Shown here: piece after piece, positions 1 through 12,117 of the stretch
How positions within the stretch are numbered: position 1 is the first letter of the stretch
Layout: each line of letters begins with the position of its first letter
Origin: Euonymus europaeus
Lineage: Eukaryota; Streptophyta; Magnoliopsida; Celastrales; Celastraceae
Assembly: GCA_963580455.1 (NCBI GenBank)
Contig: OY756962.1
Coordinates: 12,480,001-12,544,000, forward strand
Direction of reading: 5' to 3'
DNA: 64,000 nucleotides
Program-made: the position numbers and the translations under genes
Notes under the pieces: generated by a model
Seen by the model: the letters and a program-made list of their open reading frames with translations, nothing else
Database searches by the model: none
Told to the model about the DNA's origin: nothing

Positions 1-958
1 GTTGCTCCGTATGCACTTTTTATCTTTTCTTTGTGTGCAAAATTACTAGTATTCGCTTCGTAAATTGTTTCGTTGTCAAGAGAACAAATTTCGGTATAAA
101 TTTGCAAATCTATTAAAAACAACTCCACCGAGAGAGTTGAGCAATTTCGGCCATCAAAGTTTCTCGGTGTACACTTATTATTGCTCTTCTATGTCAAATT
201 TTACGAGTATAGGCTTGCTAGATTATTTCGATGCCAAAACGTCACCTTTCTATGACAAATAGAAAACAACCGTTAAAAGCTCCACCATAGATAAAGTTAA
301 GCAACTTCGGACCATGAAAGTTGCTCGGTGTACACTTTTTATTGTTCTTCTATGTCAAATTTTACGAGTATAAGCTTCCTAGATTATTTCGATGCCAAAA
401 CACCGACTTTCTTTGACAAATAGACAAAACTGTTAAAAGCAGCTCCATAAGGAGAGTTGAGAAATTCGGGACCATGAAAGTTGCTCGGTATGCAATTTTT
501 ATTGTTTCTTTATGTGCAAAATTACTAGTACTCGCTTCGTAAATTGTTTTGTTGTCAAGAGAACAAAATTCGGTCCAAATTAGGCAAAACTATAAAAAAC
601 AAATCCATCGAGAGAGTTGAGCAATTTATGGCCATCAAAGTTGCTCGGTGTACAGTTTTTGTTGTTTTTCTATGTCAAATTTTACGAGTATAAGCTTCCT
701 AGATTACTTCGATGCCAAAACACCACCTTCTATGATAAATGGACAAAACCGTTAAAAGCTCCACCATAGATATAATTGAGCAACTTCGGACCATCAAAGT
801 TGCTCGGTGTAAACTTCTTATTGTTCTTCTATGTCAAATTTGACGAGTATAAGCTTCCAAGATTATTTCGATGCCAAAACACCAACTTTCTATGACAAAT
901 AGACAAAATCGTTAAAAGCTCCTCCATAAGGAGAGTTGAGCAATTCCGATCTATGAAT
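1..958. repeat. 958-bp hexameric HOR, copy 1 (C-A-B-C-A-B)
   Basis: Six monomers in the order C (from 1), A (~159), B (~320), C (~480), A (~639), B (~799). The block repeats at an offset of 958 bp with nearly no change. It is two rounds of a C-A-B trimer of about 480 bp, which looks like the basic higher-order unit of the mixed regions. The window begins at a monomer boundary, so the true array extends further left. Confidence 0.9.
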
Positions 959-1640
959 GTTGCTCCGTATGCACTTTTTATCTTTTCTTTGTGTGCAAAA
1001 TTACTAGTATTCGCTTCGTAAATTGTTTCGTTGTCAAGAGAACAAATTTCGGTATAAATTTGCAAATCTATTAAAAACAACTCCACCGAGAGAGTTGAGC
1101 AATTTCGGCCATCAAAGTTTCTCGGTGTACACTTATTATTGCTCTTCTATGTCAAATTTTACGAGTATAGGCTTGCTAGATTATTTCGATGCCAAAACGT
1201 CACCTTTCTATGACAAATAGAAAACAACTGTTAAAAGCTCCACCATAGATAAAGTTGAGCAACTTCGGACCATGAAAGTTGCTCGGTGTACACTTTTTAT
1301 TGTTCTTCTATGTCAAATTTTACGAGTATAAGCTTCCTAGATTATTTCGATGCCAAAACACCGACTTTCTTTGACAAATAGACAAAACTGTTAAAAGCAG
1401 CTCCATAAGGAGAGTTGAGAAATTCGGGACCATGAAAGTTGCTCGGTATGCAATTTTTATTGTTTCTTTATGTGCAAAATTACTAGTACTCGCTTCGTAA
1501 ATTGTTTTGTTGTCAAAAGAACAAAATTCGGTCCAAATTAGGCAAAACTATAAAAAACAAATCCATCGAGAGAGTTGTGCAATTTCTGGCCATCAAAGTT
1601 GCTCGGTGTACAATTTTTATTGTTCTTCTATGTCAAATTT
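959..1640. repeat. 958-bp HOR, copy 2 (partial)
   Basis: Second copy of the preceding unit, near identical from the C monomer at 959 through the second C monomer. Visible differences are few, for example AACCGTTAAAAG to AACTGTTAAAAG near 1228 and TCAAGAG to TCAAAAG near 1513. Identity breaks down around 1630-1650, where the next monomer switches to a different B variant containing ACGCGTAAAAGC and CACCAACTATATATG. The copy is therefore about 0.7 of a unit. Confidence 0.88.
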
Positions 1641-2526
1641 AACGCGTAAAAGCTTCCTAGATTATTTCGATTGCAAAACACCAACTATATATGATAAATA
1701 GACAAAACCGTTTAAAACTCTTCCATAAGGAGAGTTGAGCAATTCCGAACCACAAAAGTTGCTCTGTGTACACTTTTTATTGTTCTTCTATGTCAAATTT
1801 TACGAGTATAAGCTTCTTAGATTTTTTCGATGCCAAAGCACGATCGTTTTATGACAAATAGACAAAACCGTTAAAATCTCCTCCATAAGGAGAGTTGAGC
1901 AATTCCGAACCATGAAAATTGCTCGGTATGCACTTTTTATTGTTTCTTTATTTCCAAAATCACTAGTATTCGCTTCGTAAATTATTTTTTTGTCAAGAGA
2001 ATAAATTTCGGTCAAAATTTAGCATAACTATTAAAAACAACTCCATCGAAAGAGTTGAGCAACAAAGTTGCTCGGTGTACACTTTTTATTCTTTTTCAAT
2101 GTCAAATTTTACGAGTATAAGTTTCCTAGATTATTTCGATGCGAAAACAACACCTTGCTATGACAAATGGATAAAAACCGTTAAAAGCTCCACCATAGAT
2201 AGAATGGAGCAACTTCGGAGCATCAAAATCTCTTCTACGTCAAATTTGACGAGTATAAGCATCCTAGATTATTTCGATGTCAAAACGTCACACTTCTATG
2301 ACAAATGGACAAAAACCGTTAAAATCTCAACCATAGATAGAGTTGAGCAACATCGGACCATCAAAGTTGCTTCGTATACACTTGTTATTGTTCTTCTATG
2401 TCAAATTTTACGAGTATAAGCTTCCTAGATTATTTCGATGCCAAAACATCACCTTTCTATGACAAATGGGCAAAAACCGTTAAAAGCTCCACCAAAGATA
2501 AAGTTGAGCAACTTCGGACCATTATA
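1641..2526. repeat. Mixed A/B/C satellite block
   Basis: Six monomers in approximate order B, B, C, A, A, A. The B monomer starting near 1600 has the rare CACCAACTATATATG signature that recurs near 3730, 4990, 6940, 10775 and 14935, marking shared ancestry of these blocks. Near 2227 one A monomer has lost most of its opening box, so GAGCATCAAAA runs directly into TCTCTTCTACGTC, leaving a unit of about 137 bp. No gene is seen. Confidence 0.85.
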
Positions 2527-3654
2527 GTTGCTCGGTGTACACTTTTTATTGTTCTTCTATGTCAAATTTGACGAGTATAATCTTCGTAGATTATTTCGAT
2601 ATCAAATCGTCACCCTTCTATGACAAATGGAAAAAAACCGTTAAAAGCTCCACCATAGATAGAGTTGAGCAAGTTCGGACCATCAAAGTTGCTCGGTGTA
2701 CGCTTTTTATTGTTCTTCTACGTCAAATTTGACGAGTATAAGCTTTCTACATTATTTCGATGTCAAAACGTCACCCTTCTATGACAAATGGACAAAAACC
2801 GTTAAAAGCTGCACCATAGATAGAGTTCAGCAAGTTCGGACCGTCAAAGTTGCTCGGTGTACACTTTTTATTGTTCTTCTATGTCAAATTTGACGAGTAT
2901 AAGCTTCCTAAATTATTTCGGTGTCAAAACGTCACCCTTCTTTGAAAAATGGACATAAACCGTTAAAAGCTCCACCATAGATAGAGTTGAGCTAGTTCGG
3001 ACCATCAAAGTTGCTCGGTGTACACTTTTTATTGTTCTTCTTTGTAAAATTTGACAAGTATAAGCTTCCTAAATTATTTCGATGTCAAAACGTCACCCTT
3101 CTATGACAAATTGACAAAAACCGTTAAAAGCTCCACCATAGATAGAGTTGAGCAAGTTCGGACCATCAAAGTTGCTCGGTGTATACTTTTTATTTTTCTT
3201 CTATGTCAAATTTGACGAGTATAAGCTTCCTAGATGATTTCGATGTCAAAACGTCGCCCTTCTATGACAAATGGACAAAAACCGTTAAAAGCTCCACCAT
3301 AGATAGAGTTGAGCAAGTTCGGACCATCAAAGTTGCTCGGTGTACACTTTTTATTGTTCTTCTATGTCAAATTTGACGAGAATAAGCTTTCAAAGATTAT
3401 TTCGATGTCAAAACGTCAACCTTCTATGACAAATGGACAAAAAACGTTAGAAGCTCCACCATAGATAGAGTTGAGCAAGTTCGGACCGTCAAACTTGCTC
3501 GGTGTACACTTTTTATTGTTCGTCTATGTCAAATTTGACGGGTATAAGCTTCCTAGATTATTTCGATGTCAAAACGTCAACCTTCTATGACAAACGGACA
3601 AAAACCGTTAAAAGCTCCACCATAGATAGAGTGGAGCAAGTTCGGACCATCAAA
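2527..3654. repeat. Type A satellite array, 7 monomers
   Basis: Seven consecutive type A monomers with strict 161-bp spacing (one is 162). They share GTCAAAACGTCACCCTTC, CCATAGATAGAGTTGAGC and AAGTTCGGACC. Divergence between neighbours is only a few bases each, so this is a locally homogenised tract. It ends where the monomer at 3655 switches partway from an A-type start to a B-type middle. Confidence 0.93.
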
Positions 3655-5897
3655 GTTGCTCGGTGTACACTTTTTATTGTTCTTCTATGTAAAATTTGAC
3701 GAGTAAAAGCTTCCTAGATTATTTCGATGCCAAAACACCAACTATATATGAGAAATAGACAAAACCGTTTAAAACTCTTCCATAAGGAGAGTTGAGCAAT
3801 TCCGAACCACAAATGTTGCTCTGTGTACACTTTTTATTGTTCTTCTATGTCAAATTTTATGAGTATATGCTTCCTAGATTATTTCGACGCCAAAACACCA
3901 ACTTTCTATGACAAATAGACAAAACAGTTAAAGGCTCCTCCATAAGGAGAGTTGAGAAATTCGGAACCATGAAAGTTGCTCGATATGCACTTTTTATTAT
4001 TTCTTTATGTCCAAAATTAATAGTATTCGCTTCGTAAACTGTTTTGTTGTCATGAGAACAAATTTCATTCTAAATTTTGCGAAACTATTAAAAACAAATC
4101 CATCGAGAGAGTTGAGCAATTTTGTGCCATCAAAGTTGCTCAGTGTACACTTTTTATTGTTCTTCTATGTCAAATTTTACGAGTATAAGCTTCCTAGATT
4201 ATTTCGATGCCAAAACACCACCTTTCTATGAAAAATGGATAAAACCGTTAAAAGCTCCGCCATAGATAGAATTAAGCAACTTCAGACCTTGAAAGTTGCT
4301 CGGTGTACACTTTTTATTGTTCGTCTATGTCAAATTTTACGAGTATAAGCTTCCTAGATTATTTCGCTGCCAAAACACCGACTTTCTATGACAATTGGAC
4401 AAAAACCATTAAAAGGTCTGCCATAGATACAGTTGAGCAACTTTGGACCATCAAAGGTGCTCGGTGTACAATTTTTATTGTTCTTCTATGTCAAATTTTA
4501 CGAGTATAAGCTTCCTAGATTTTTTCGATGCCAAATCACCATCTTTTAATGACAAATAGACAAAACCACTAAAATCTCCTCCATAAGGAGAGTTGAGAAA
4601 TTCTGAACCATGAAAATTGCTCGGTATGCACTTTTTATTGTTTCTTTATTTCCAAAATCACTAGTATTCACTTCGTAAATTATTTTTTTGTCAAGAGAAC
4701 AAATTTCGGTCAAAATTTAGCATAACTATTAAAAACAACTCCATCCAAAGAGTTGAGCAATTTCATACCATCAAAGTTACTCGGTGTACACTTTTTATTG
4801 TTCTTCTATGTCAAATTTTACGAGTATAAGTTTCCTAGATTATTTCGATGTCAAAACACCACATTTCTATGACAAATGGATAAAAACCGTTAAAAGATCC
4901 ACCATAGATAGAATTGAGCAACTTCGGACCATCAAAGTTGCTCGGCGTACACTTTTTATTGTTCTTCTACGTCAAATTTAACGAGTAAAAGCTTCCTAGA
5001 TTATTTCGATTGCAAAACACCAACTATATATGACAAATAGACAAAACCGTTTAAAACTCTTCCATAAGGAGAGTTGAGCAATTCTGAACCACAAAAGTTG
5101 CTCTGTGTACACTTTTTATTGTTCTTCTATGTCAAATTTTACGAGTATAAGCTTCTTAGATTTTTTCGATGGCAAAGCACCATCTTTTTATGACAAATAG
5201 ACAAAACCGTTAAAATCTCCTCCATAAGGAGAGTTGAGCAATTCTGAACCTTGAAAATTGCTCGGTATGCACTTTTTATTGTTTCTTTATTTCCAAAATC
5301 ACTAGTATTCGCTTTGTAAATTATTTTTTTGTCAAGAGAACAAATTTCGGTCAAAATTTAGCATAACTATTAAAAAAAACTTCATCCAAAGAGTTGAGCA
5401 ATTTCGTGCCATCAAAGTTGCTCGGTGTACACTTTTTATTGTTCTTCTATGTCAAATTTTACGAGTATAAGTTTCCTAGATTATTTCGATGCCAAAACAC
5501 CACCTTTCTATGAAAATGGATAAAAACCGTTAAAAGCTCTACCATAGATAGAATTGAGCAACTTCGGACCATCAAACTTGCTCGGCGTACACTTTTTATC
5601 GTTCTTCTACGTCAAATTTGAGGAGTACAAGTTTCCTAGATTATTTCGATGTCAAAACGTCACACTTCTATGACAAATGGACAAAAACCGTTAAAATCTC
5701 AACCATAGATAGAGTTGAGCAACTTTGGACCATCAAAGTTTCTTAGTGTACACTTTTTATTGTTTTTCTATGTCAAATTTTACGAGTATAAGCTTCCTAA
5801 ATTATTTCAATGCAAAAACGTCACCTTTCTATGACAAATGGACAAAAACCGTTAAAAGCTCCACGAAAGATAAAGTTGAGCAACTTCGGACCATTAT
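3655..5897. repeat. Mixed A/B/C block (recurs at 14854)
   Basis: Mixed monomers including two clear C units, one near 3973 with ATTAATAGTATTCGC and one near 4620 with TCCAAAATCACTAG. The block starts with a chimeric monomer whose first part is type A and whose second part is the CACCAACTATATATG variant of B. A close relative begins at 14854 at an offset of 11199 bp near 3981. That later copy lacks one monomer (about 160 bp) after ~4130 and about four monomers (641 bp) after ~4500. No gene is seen. Confidence 0.86.
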
Positions 5898-6863
5898 AGT
5901 TCTCGGTGTACGCTTTTTATTGTTCTTCTATGTCAAATTTGACGAGTATAAGCTTCCTAGATTATTTCGATGTCAAAACGTCACCCTTCTATGACAAATG
6001 GACAAAAACCGTTAAAAGCACCACCATAGATAGAGTTGAGCAAGTTCGGACCATCAAAATTGCTCGGTGTACACTTTTTATTGTTCTTCTATGTCAAATT
6101 TGACGAGTATAAGCTTCCTAGATTATTTCGATGTCAAAACGTCACCCTTCTTTGAAAAATGGACAAAAACCGTTAAAAGCTCCACCATAGATAGAGTTGA
6201 GCTAGTTCGGACCATCAAAGTTGCTCGGTGTACACTTTTTATTGTTCTTCTATGTAAAATTTGACAAGTATAAGCTTCCTAGATTATTTCGATGTCAAAA
6301 CGTCACCCTTCTATGACAAATTGACAAAAACCATTAAAAGCTCCACCATAGATAGAGTTGTGCAAGTTCGGACCATAAAAGTTGCTCGGTGTATACTTTT
6401 TATTTTTCTTCTATGTCAAATTTGACGAGTATAAGCTTCCTAGATTATTTCGATGTCAAAACGTCACCCTTCAATGACAAATGGACAAAAACCGTTAAAA
6501 GCTCCACCATAGATAGAGTTGAGCAAGTTCGGACCATCAAAGTTGCTCGGTGTACACTTTTTATTGTTCTTCTATGTCCAATTTGACGAGTATAAGCTTT
6601 CCAGATTATTTCGATGTCAAAACGTCAACCTTCTATGACAAATGGACAAAAACCGTTAGAAGCCCCACCATAGATAGAGTTGTGCAAGTTCGGACCGTCA
6701 AACTTGCTCGGTGTACACTTTTTATTGTTCTTCTATGTCAAATTTGACGAGTATAAGCTTCCTAGATTATTTCGATGTCAAAACGTCAACCTTCTATGAC
6801 AAACGGACAAAAACCGTTAAAAGCTCCACCATAGATAGAGTGGAGCAAGTTCGGATCATCAAA
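5898..6863. repeat. Type A satellite array, 6 monomers
   Basis: Six type A monomers at 161-bp spacing (boxes at 5898, 6059, 6220, 6381, 6542 and 6703). The first box has a 2-bp deletion (AGTTCTCGG instead of AGTTGCTCGG). From about 6190 this tract begins the first copy of the 3.83-kb duplication. The monomer at 6220 carries the marker GTAAAATTTGACAAG, also found near 10090. Confidence 0.92.
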
Positions 6864-8285
6864 GTTGCTTGGTGTACACTTTTTATTGTTCTTCTATGTA
6901 AAATTAGACGAGTAAAAGCTTCCTAGATTATTTTGATGCCAAAACACCAACTATATATGAGAAATAGACAAAACCGTTTAAAACTCTTCCATAAGGAGAG
7001 TTGAGCAATTCCGAACCACAAAAGTTGCTCTGTGTACACTTTTTACTGTTCTTCTATGTCAAATTTTATGAGTATGTGCTTCCTAGATTATTTCGACGCC
7101 AAAACACCAACTTTCTATGACAAATAGACAAAACCGTTAAAGGCACCTCCATAAGGAGAGTTGAGAAATTCGGAACCATGAAAGTTGCTTGATATGCACT
7201 TTTTACGAGTATAAGCTTCCTAGATTTTTTCGATGCCAAATCACCATCTTTTTATGACAAATAGACAAAACCACTAAAATCTCCTCCATAAGGAGAGTTG
7301 AGCAATTCTGAACCATGAAAATTGCTCGGTATGCACTTTTTATTATTTCTTTATTTCCAAAATCACTAGTATTCACTTCGTAAATTATTTTTTTGTCAAG
7401 AGAACAAATTTCGGTCAAAATTTAGCATAACTATTAAAAACAACTCCATCCAAAGAGTTGAGCAATTTCATGCCATCAAAGTTGCTCGGTGTACACTTTT
7501 TATTGTTCTTCTATGTCAAATTTTACGAGTATAAGTTTTCTAGATTATTTCGATGTCAAAACACCACATTTCTATGACAAATGGATAAAAACCGTTAAAA
7601 GATCCACCATAGATAGAATTGAGCAACTTCGAACCATCAAAGTTGCTCGGCGTAAACTTTTTATTGTTCTTCTACGTCAAATTCGACGAGTATAAGCTTC
7701 CTAGATTATTTCGATGTCAAAATGTCACACTTCTATGACAAATCGACAAAAACCGTTAAAATCTCAACCATAGATAGAGTTGAGCAACTTTGGACCATCA
7801 AAGTTACTCGGTGTACACTTTTTATTGTTCTTCTATGTCAAATTTTACGAGTATAAGTTTCCTAGATTATTTCGATGTCAAAACACCACATTTCTATGAC
7901 AAATGGATAAAAATCGTTAAAAGATCCACCATAGATAGAATTGAGCAACTTCGGACCATCAAAGTTGCTCGGCGCACACTTTTTATTGTTCTTCTACGTC
8001 AAATTTGACGAGTATAAGCTTCCTAGATTATTTCGATGTCAAAATGTCACACTTCTATGACAAATGGATAAAAACCGTTAAAATCTCAACCATAGATAGA
8101 GTTGAGCAACTTTGGACCATCAAAGTTGCTTAGTGTACACTTTTTATTTTTCTTCTACGTCAAATTTTACGAGTATAAGCTTCCTAGATTATTTCGATGC
8201 CAAAACGTCACCTTTCTATGACAAATAAACAAAAACCGTTAAAAGCTCCACGAAAGATAAAGTTGACCAACTTCGGACCATTATA
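6864..8285. repeat. Mixed A/B/C block with chimeric 137-bp monomer
   Basis: Mixed monomers between two pure type A tracts. It begins with the same A-to-B chimeric unit and CACCAACTATATATG variant as the block at 3655. At 7184-7320 a monomer starts as type C (GATATGCACTTTTTA) and jumps to CGAGTATAAGC, giving a 137-bp unit. The rest alternates A variants with GATCCACC and ATCTCAACC. The whole block recurs 3832 bp later. Confidence 0.88.
7184..7320. repeat. Chimeric 137-bp monomer (copy 1)
   Basis: The unit opens like type C and then continues as type B from CGAGTATAAGC. Relative to the arrangement at 3.98-4.52 kb, 504 bp are missing between two TTTTA motifs (3992-3996 and 4496-4500), so the junction looks like a microhomology deletion about 3.1 monomers long and out of register with the repeat. 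Confidence 0.8.
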
Positions 8286-10695
8286 GTTGCTCGGTGTACA
8301 CTTTTTACTGTTCTTCTATGTCAAATTTGACGAGTATAAGCTTGGTAGATTATTTCGATGTCAAATCGTCACCCTTCTAAGACAAATGGACAAAAACCGT
8401 TAAAAGCTCCACCATAGATAGAGTTGAGCAAGTTCGGACCATCAAAGTTGCTCGGTGTACACTTTTTATTGTTCTTCTATGAAAAATTTGACGAGTATAA
8501 GCTTCCTAGATTATTTTGATGTCAAAACGTCACCCTTCTATGACTAATGGACAAAAACCGTTAAAAGCTCCACCATAGATAGAGTTGAGCAAGTTCGAAC
8601 CATCAAATTTGCTCGGTGTACACTTTTTATTGATCTTCTATGTCAAATTTGACGAGTATAAGCTTCCTAGATTATTTCGATGTCAAAACGTCACTCTTCT
8701 ATGACAAATGGACAAAAATTGTTAAAAGCTCCACCATAGATAGAGTTGAGCAAGTTCGGACCATCAAAGTTGCTCGGTGTACACTTTTTATTGTTCTTCT
8801 ATGTCAAATTTGATGAGTATAAGCTTTCAAGATTATTTCGATGTCAAAACGTCAACCTTCTATGACAAATGGACAAAAACCGTTAAAAGCTCCACCATAG
8901 ATAGAGTTGAGCAAGTTCGGACCATCAAAGTCGCTCGGTGTACACTTTTTATTGTTCTTCTATGTCAAATTTGACGAGTATAAGCTTCCAAGATTTTTTT
9001 GATGTCAAACCGTCACCCTTCTATGACAAATGGACAAAAATCGTTAAAAGCTCCACCATAGATATAGTTGAGCAAGTTCGGACCATCAAAGTTGCTCGGT
9101 GTACACTTTTTATTGTTCTTCTTTGTCCAATTTGACGAGTATAAGCTTCCTAGATTATTTCGATGTCAAAACGTCACTCTTTTATGACAAATGGACAAAA
9201 ACCGTTAAAAACTCCACCATAGATAGAGTTGGGCAACTTCGGACCATCAAAGTTGCTCGGTGTACACTTTTTATTGTTCTTCTATGTAAAATTTGACGAG
9301 TATAAGCTTCCTAGATTATTTCGATGTCAAAACGTCACCCTTCTATGACAAATGGACAAAAATCGTTAAAAGCTCCACCATAGATAGAGTTGAGCAAGTT
9401 CGGACCATCAAAGTTGCTCGTTGTACACTTTTTATTGATCGTCTTTGTCAAATTTGACGAGTATAAGCTTCCTAGATTATTTCGATGTCAAAACGTCACC
9501 CTTCTATGATAAATGGACAAAAACCGTTAAAAGCTCCACCATAGATAGAGTTGAGCAAGTTCGGACCATCAAAGTTGCTCGGTGTACACTTTTTATTGTT
9601 CTTCTATGTCAAATTTGACGAGTATAAGCTTCCAAGATTATTACGATGTCAAAACGTCACCCTTCTATGACAAATGGACAAAAATCGTTAAAAGCTCCAC
9701 CATAGATATATTTGAGCAAGTTCGGGCCATCAAATTTGCTCGGTGTACACTTTTTATTGTTCTTCTATGTCCAATTTGACTAGTATAAGCTTCCTAGATT
9801 ATTTCGATGTCAAAACGTCAGTCTTTTATGACAAATGGACAAAAACCGTTAAAAACTCCACCATAGATAGAGTTGAGCAAGTTCGGACCATCAAAGTTGC
9901 TCGGTGTACACTTTTTATTGTTCTTCTTTGTCCAATTTGACGAGTATAAGCTTCCTAGATTATTTCGATGTCAAAACGTCACTCTTTTATGACAAATGGA
10001 CAAAAACCGTTAAAAACTCCACCATAGATAGAGTTGAGCTAGTTCGGACCATCAAAATTGCTCGGTGTACACTTTTTATTGTTCTTCTATGTAAAATTTG
10101 ACAAGTATAAGCTTCCAAGATTATTTCGATGTCAAAACGTCACCCTTCTATGACAAATTGACAAAAACCGTTAAAAGCTCCACCATAGATAGAGTTGTGC
10201 AAGTTCGGACCATAAAAGTTGCTCGGTGTATACTTATTATTTTTCTTCTATGTCAAATTTGACGAGTATAAGCTTCCTAGATTATTTCGATGTCAAAACG
10301 TCACCCTTCAATGACAAATGGACAAAAACCGTTAAAAGCTCCACCATAGATAGAGCAAGTTTGGACCATCAAAGTTGCTTGGTGTACACTTTTTGTTGTT
10401 CTTCTATGTCCAATTTGACGAGTATAAGCTTTCTAGATTATTTCGATGTCAAAACGTCAACCTTCTATGACAAACGGACAAAAACCGTTAAAAGCTCCAC
10501 CATAGATAGAGTTGAGCAAGTTCGGACCATCAAAGTTGCTCGGTGTACACTTTTTATTGTTCTTCTATGTCAAATTTGACGAGTATAAGCTTCCTAGATT
10601 ATTTCGATGTCAAAACGTCAACCTTCTATGACAAACGGACAAAAACCGTTAAAAGCTCCACCATAGATAGAGTGGAGCAAGTTCGGACCATCAAA
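8286..10695. repeat. Type A satellite array, 15 monomers
   Basis: Fifteen type A monomers; the length equals 15 x 161 minus 5. The missing bases are at about 10355, where ATAGATAGAGCAAG lacks the TTGAG of ATAGATAGAGTTGAGCAAG. That 156-bp monomer is divisible by three, so an open frame accidentally runs through two monomers (10226-10579). The tract contains subtypes such as CACTCTTTTATG (near 9175, 9980) and CAGTCTTTTATG (near 9820). Confidence 0.93.
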
Positions 10696-12117
10696 GTTGC
10701 TTGGTGTACACTTTTTATTGTTCTTCTATATAAAATTAGACGAGTAAAAGCTTCCTAGATTATTTCGATGCCAAAACACCAACTATATATGAGAAATAGA
10801 CAAAACCGTTTAAAACTCTTCCATAAGGAGAGTTGAGCAATTCCGAACCACAAAAGTTGCTCTGTGTACACTTTTTACTGTTCTTCTATGTCAAATTTTA
10901 TGAGTATATGCTTCCTAGATTATTTCGACGCCAAAACACCAACTTTCTATGACAAATAGACAAAACCGTTAAAGGCTCCTCCATAAGGAGAGTTGAGAAA
11001 TTCGGAACCATGAAAGTTGCTCGATATGCACTTTTTACGAGTATAAGTTTCCTAGATTTTTTCGATGCCAAATCACCATCCTTTTATGACAAATAGACAA
11101 AACCACTAAAATCTCCTCCATAAGGAGAGTTGAGCAATTCTGAACCATGAAAATTGCTCGGTATGCACTTTTTAGTATTTCTTTATTTCCAAAATCACTA
11201 GTATTCACTTCGTAAATTATTTTTTTGTCAAGAGAACAAATTTCGGTCAAAATTTAGCATAACTATTAAAAACAACTCCATCCAAAGAGTTGAGCAATTT
11301 CATGCCATCAAAGTTGCTCGGTGTACACTTTTTATTGTTCTTCTATGTCAAATTTTACGAGTATAAGTTTCCTAGATTATTTCGATGTCAAAACACCACA
11401 TTTCTATGACAAATGGATAAAAACCGTTAAAAGATCCACCATAGATAGAATTGAGCAACTTCGGACCATCAAAGTTGCTCGGCGTAAACTTTTTATTGTT
11501 CTTCTACGTCAAATTTGACGAGTATAAGCTTCCTAGATTATTTCGATGTCAAAATGTCACACTTCTATGACAAATCGACAAAAACCGTTAAAATCTCAAC
11601 CATAGATAGAGTTGAGCAACTTTGGACCATCAAAGTTACTCGGTGTACACTTTTTATTGTTCTTCTATGTCAAATTTTACGAGTATAAGTTTCCTAGATT
11701 ATTTCGATGTCAAAACACCACATTTCTATGACAAATGGATAAAAATCGTTAAAAGATCCACCATAGATAGAATTGAGCAACTTCGGACCATCAAAGTTGC
11801 TCGGCGTACACTTTTTATTGTTCTTCTACGTCAAATTTGACGAGTATAAGCTTCCTAGATTATTTCGATGTCAAAATGTCACACTTCTATGACAAATGGA
11901 CAAAAACCGTTAAAATCTCAACCATAGATAGAGTTGAGCAACTTTGGACCATCAAAGTTGCTTAGTGTACACTTTTTATTTTTCTTCTACGTCAAATTTT
12001 ACGAGTATAAGCTTCCTAGATTATTTCGATGCCAAAACGTCACCTTTCTATGACAAATAAACAAAAACCGTTAAAAGCTCCACGAAAGATAAAGTTGACC
12101 AACTTCGGACCATTATA
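10696..12117. repeat. Mixed A/B/C block (copy of 6864-8285)
   Basis: Duplicate of the block at 6864-8285 at an offset of 3832 bp, including the chimeric 137-bp monomer and the same order of A variants. Scattered single-base differences separate the two copies, so duplication was not the most recent event here. No gene is seen. Confidence 0.9.
11016..11152. repeat. Chimeric 137-bp monomer (copy 2)
   Basis: Same breakpoint as at 7184-7320: a type C opening runs through CACTTTTTACGAGTATAAG into a type B body. The identical junction in both copies shows that the deletion predates the 3.83-kb duplication. Confidence 0.82.

Larger units (their letters stand above)
6190..10025. repeat. 3.83-kb segmental tandem duplication, copy 1
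   Basis: This segment is followed directly by a close copy, offset 3837 bp at its start and 3832 bp through most of its length. Before about 6190 the equivalent positions no longer match: CACCCTTCTTTGAAAAATGG stands against CACTCTTTTATGACAAATGG. The unit spans about 24 monomers and includes part of a type A tract, a mixed block with a chimeric 137-bp monomer, and a second type A tract. Boundaries are good to a few tens of bases because monomers resemble one another. Confidence 0.85.
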
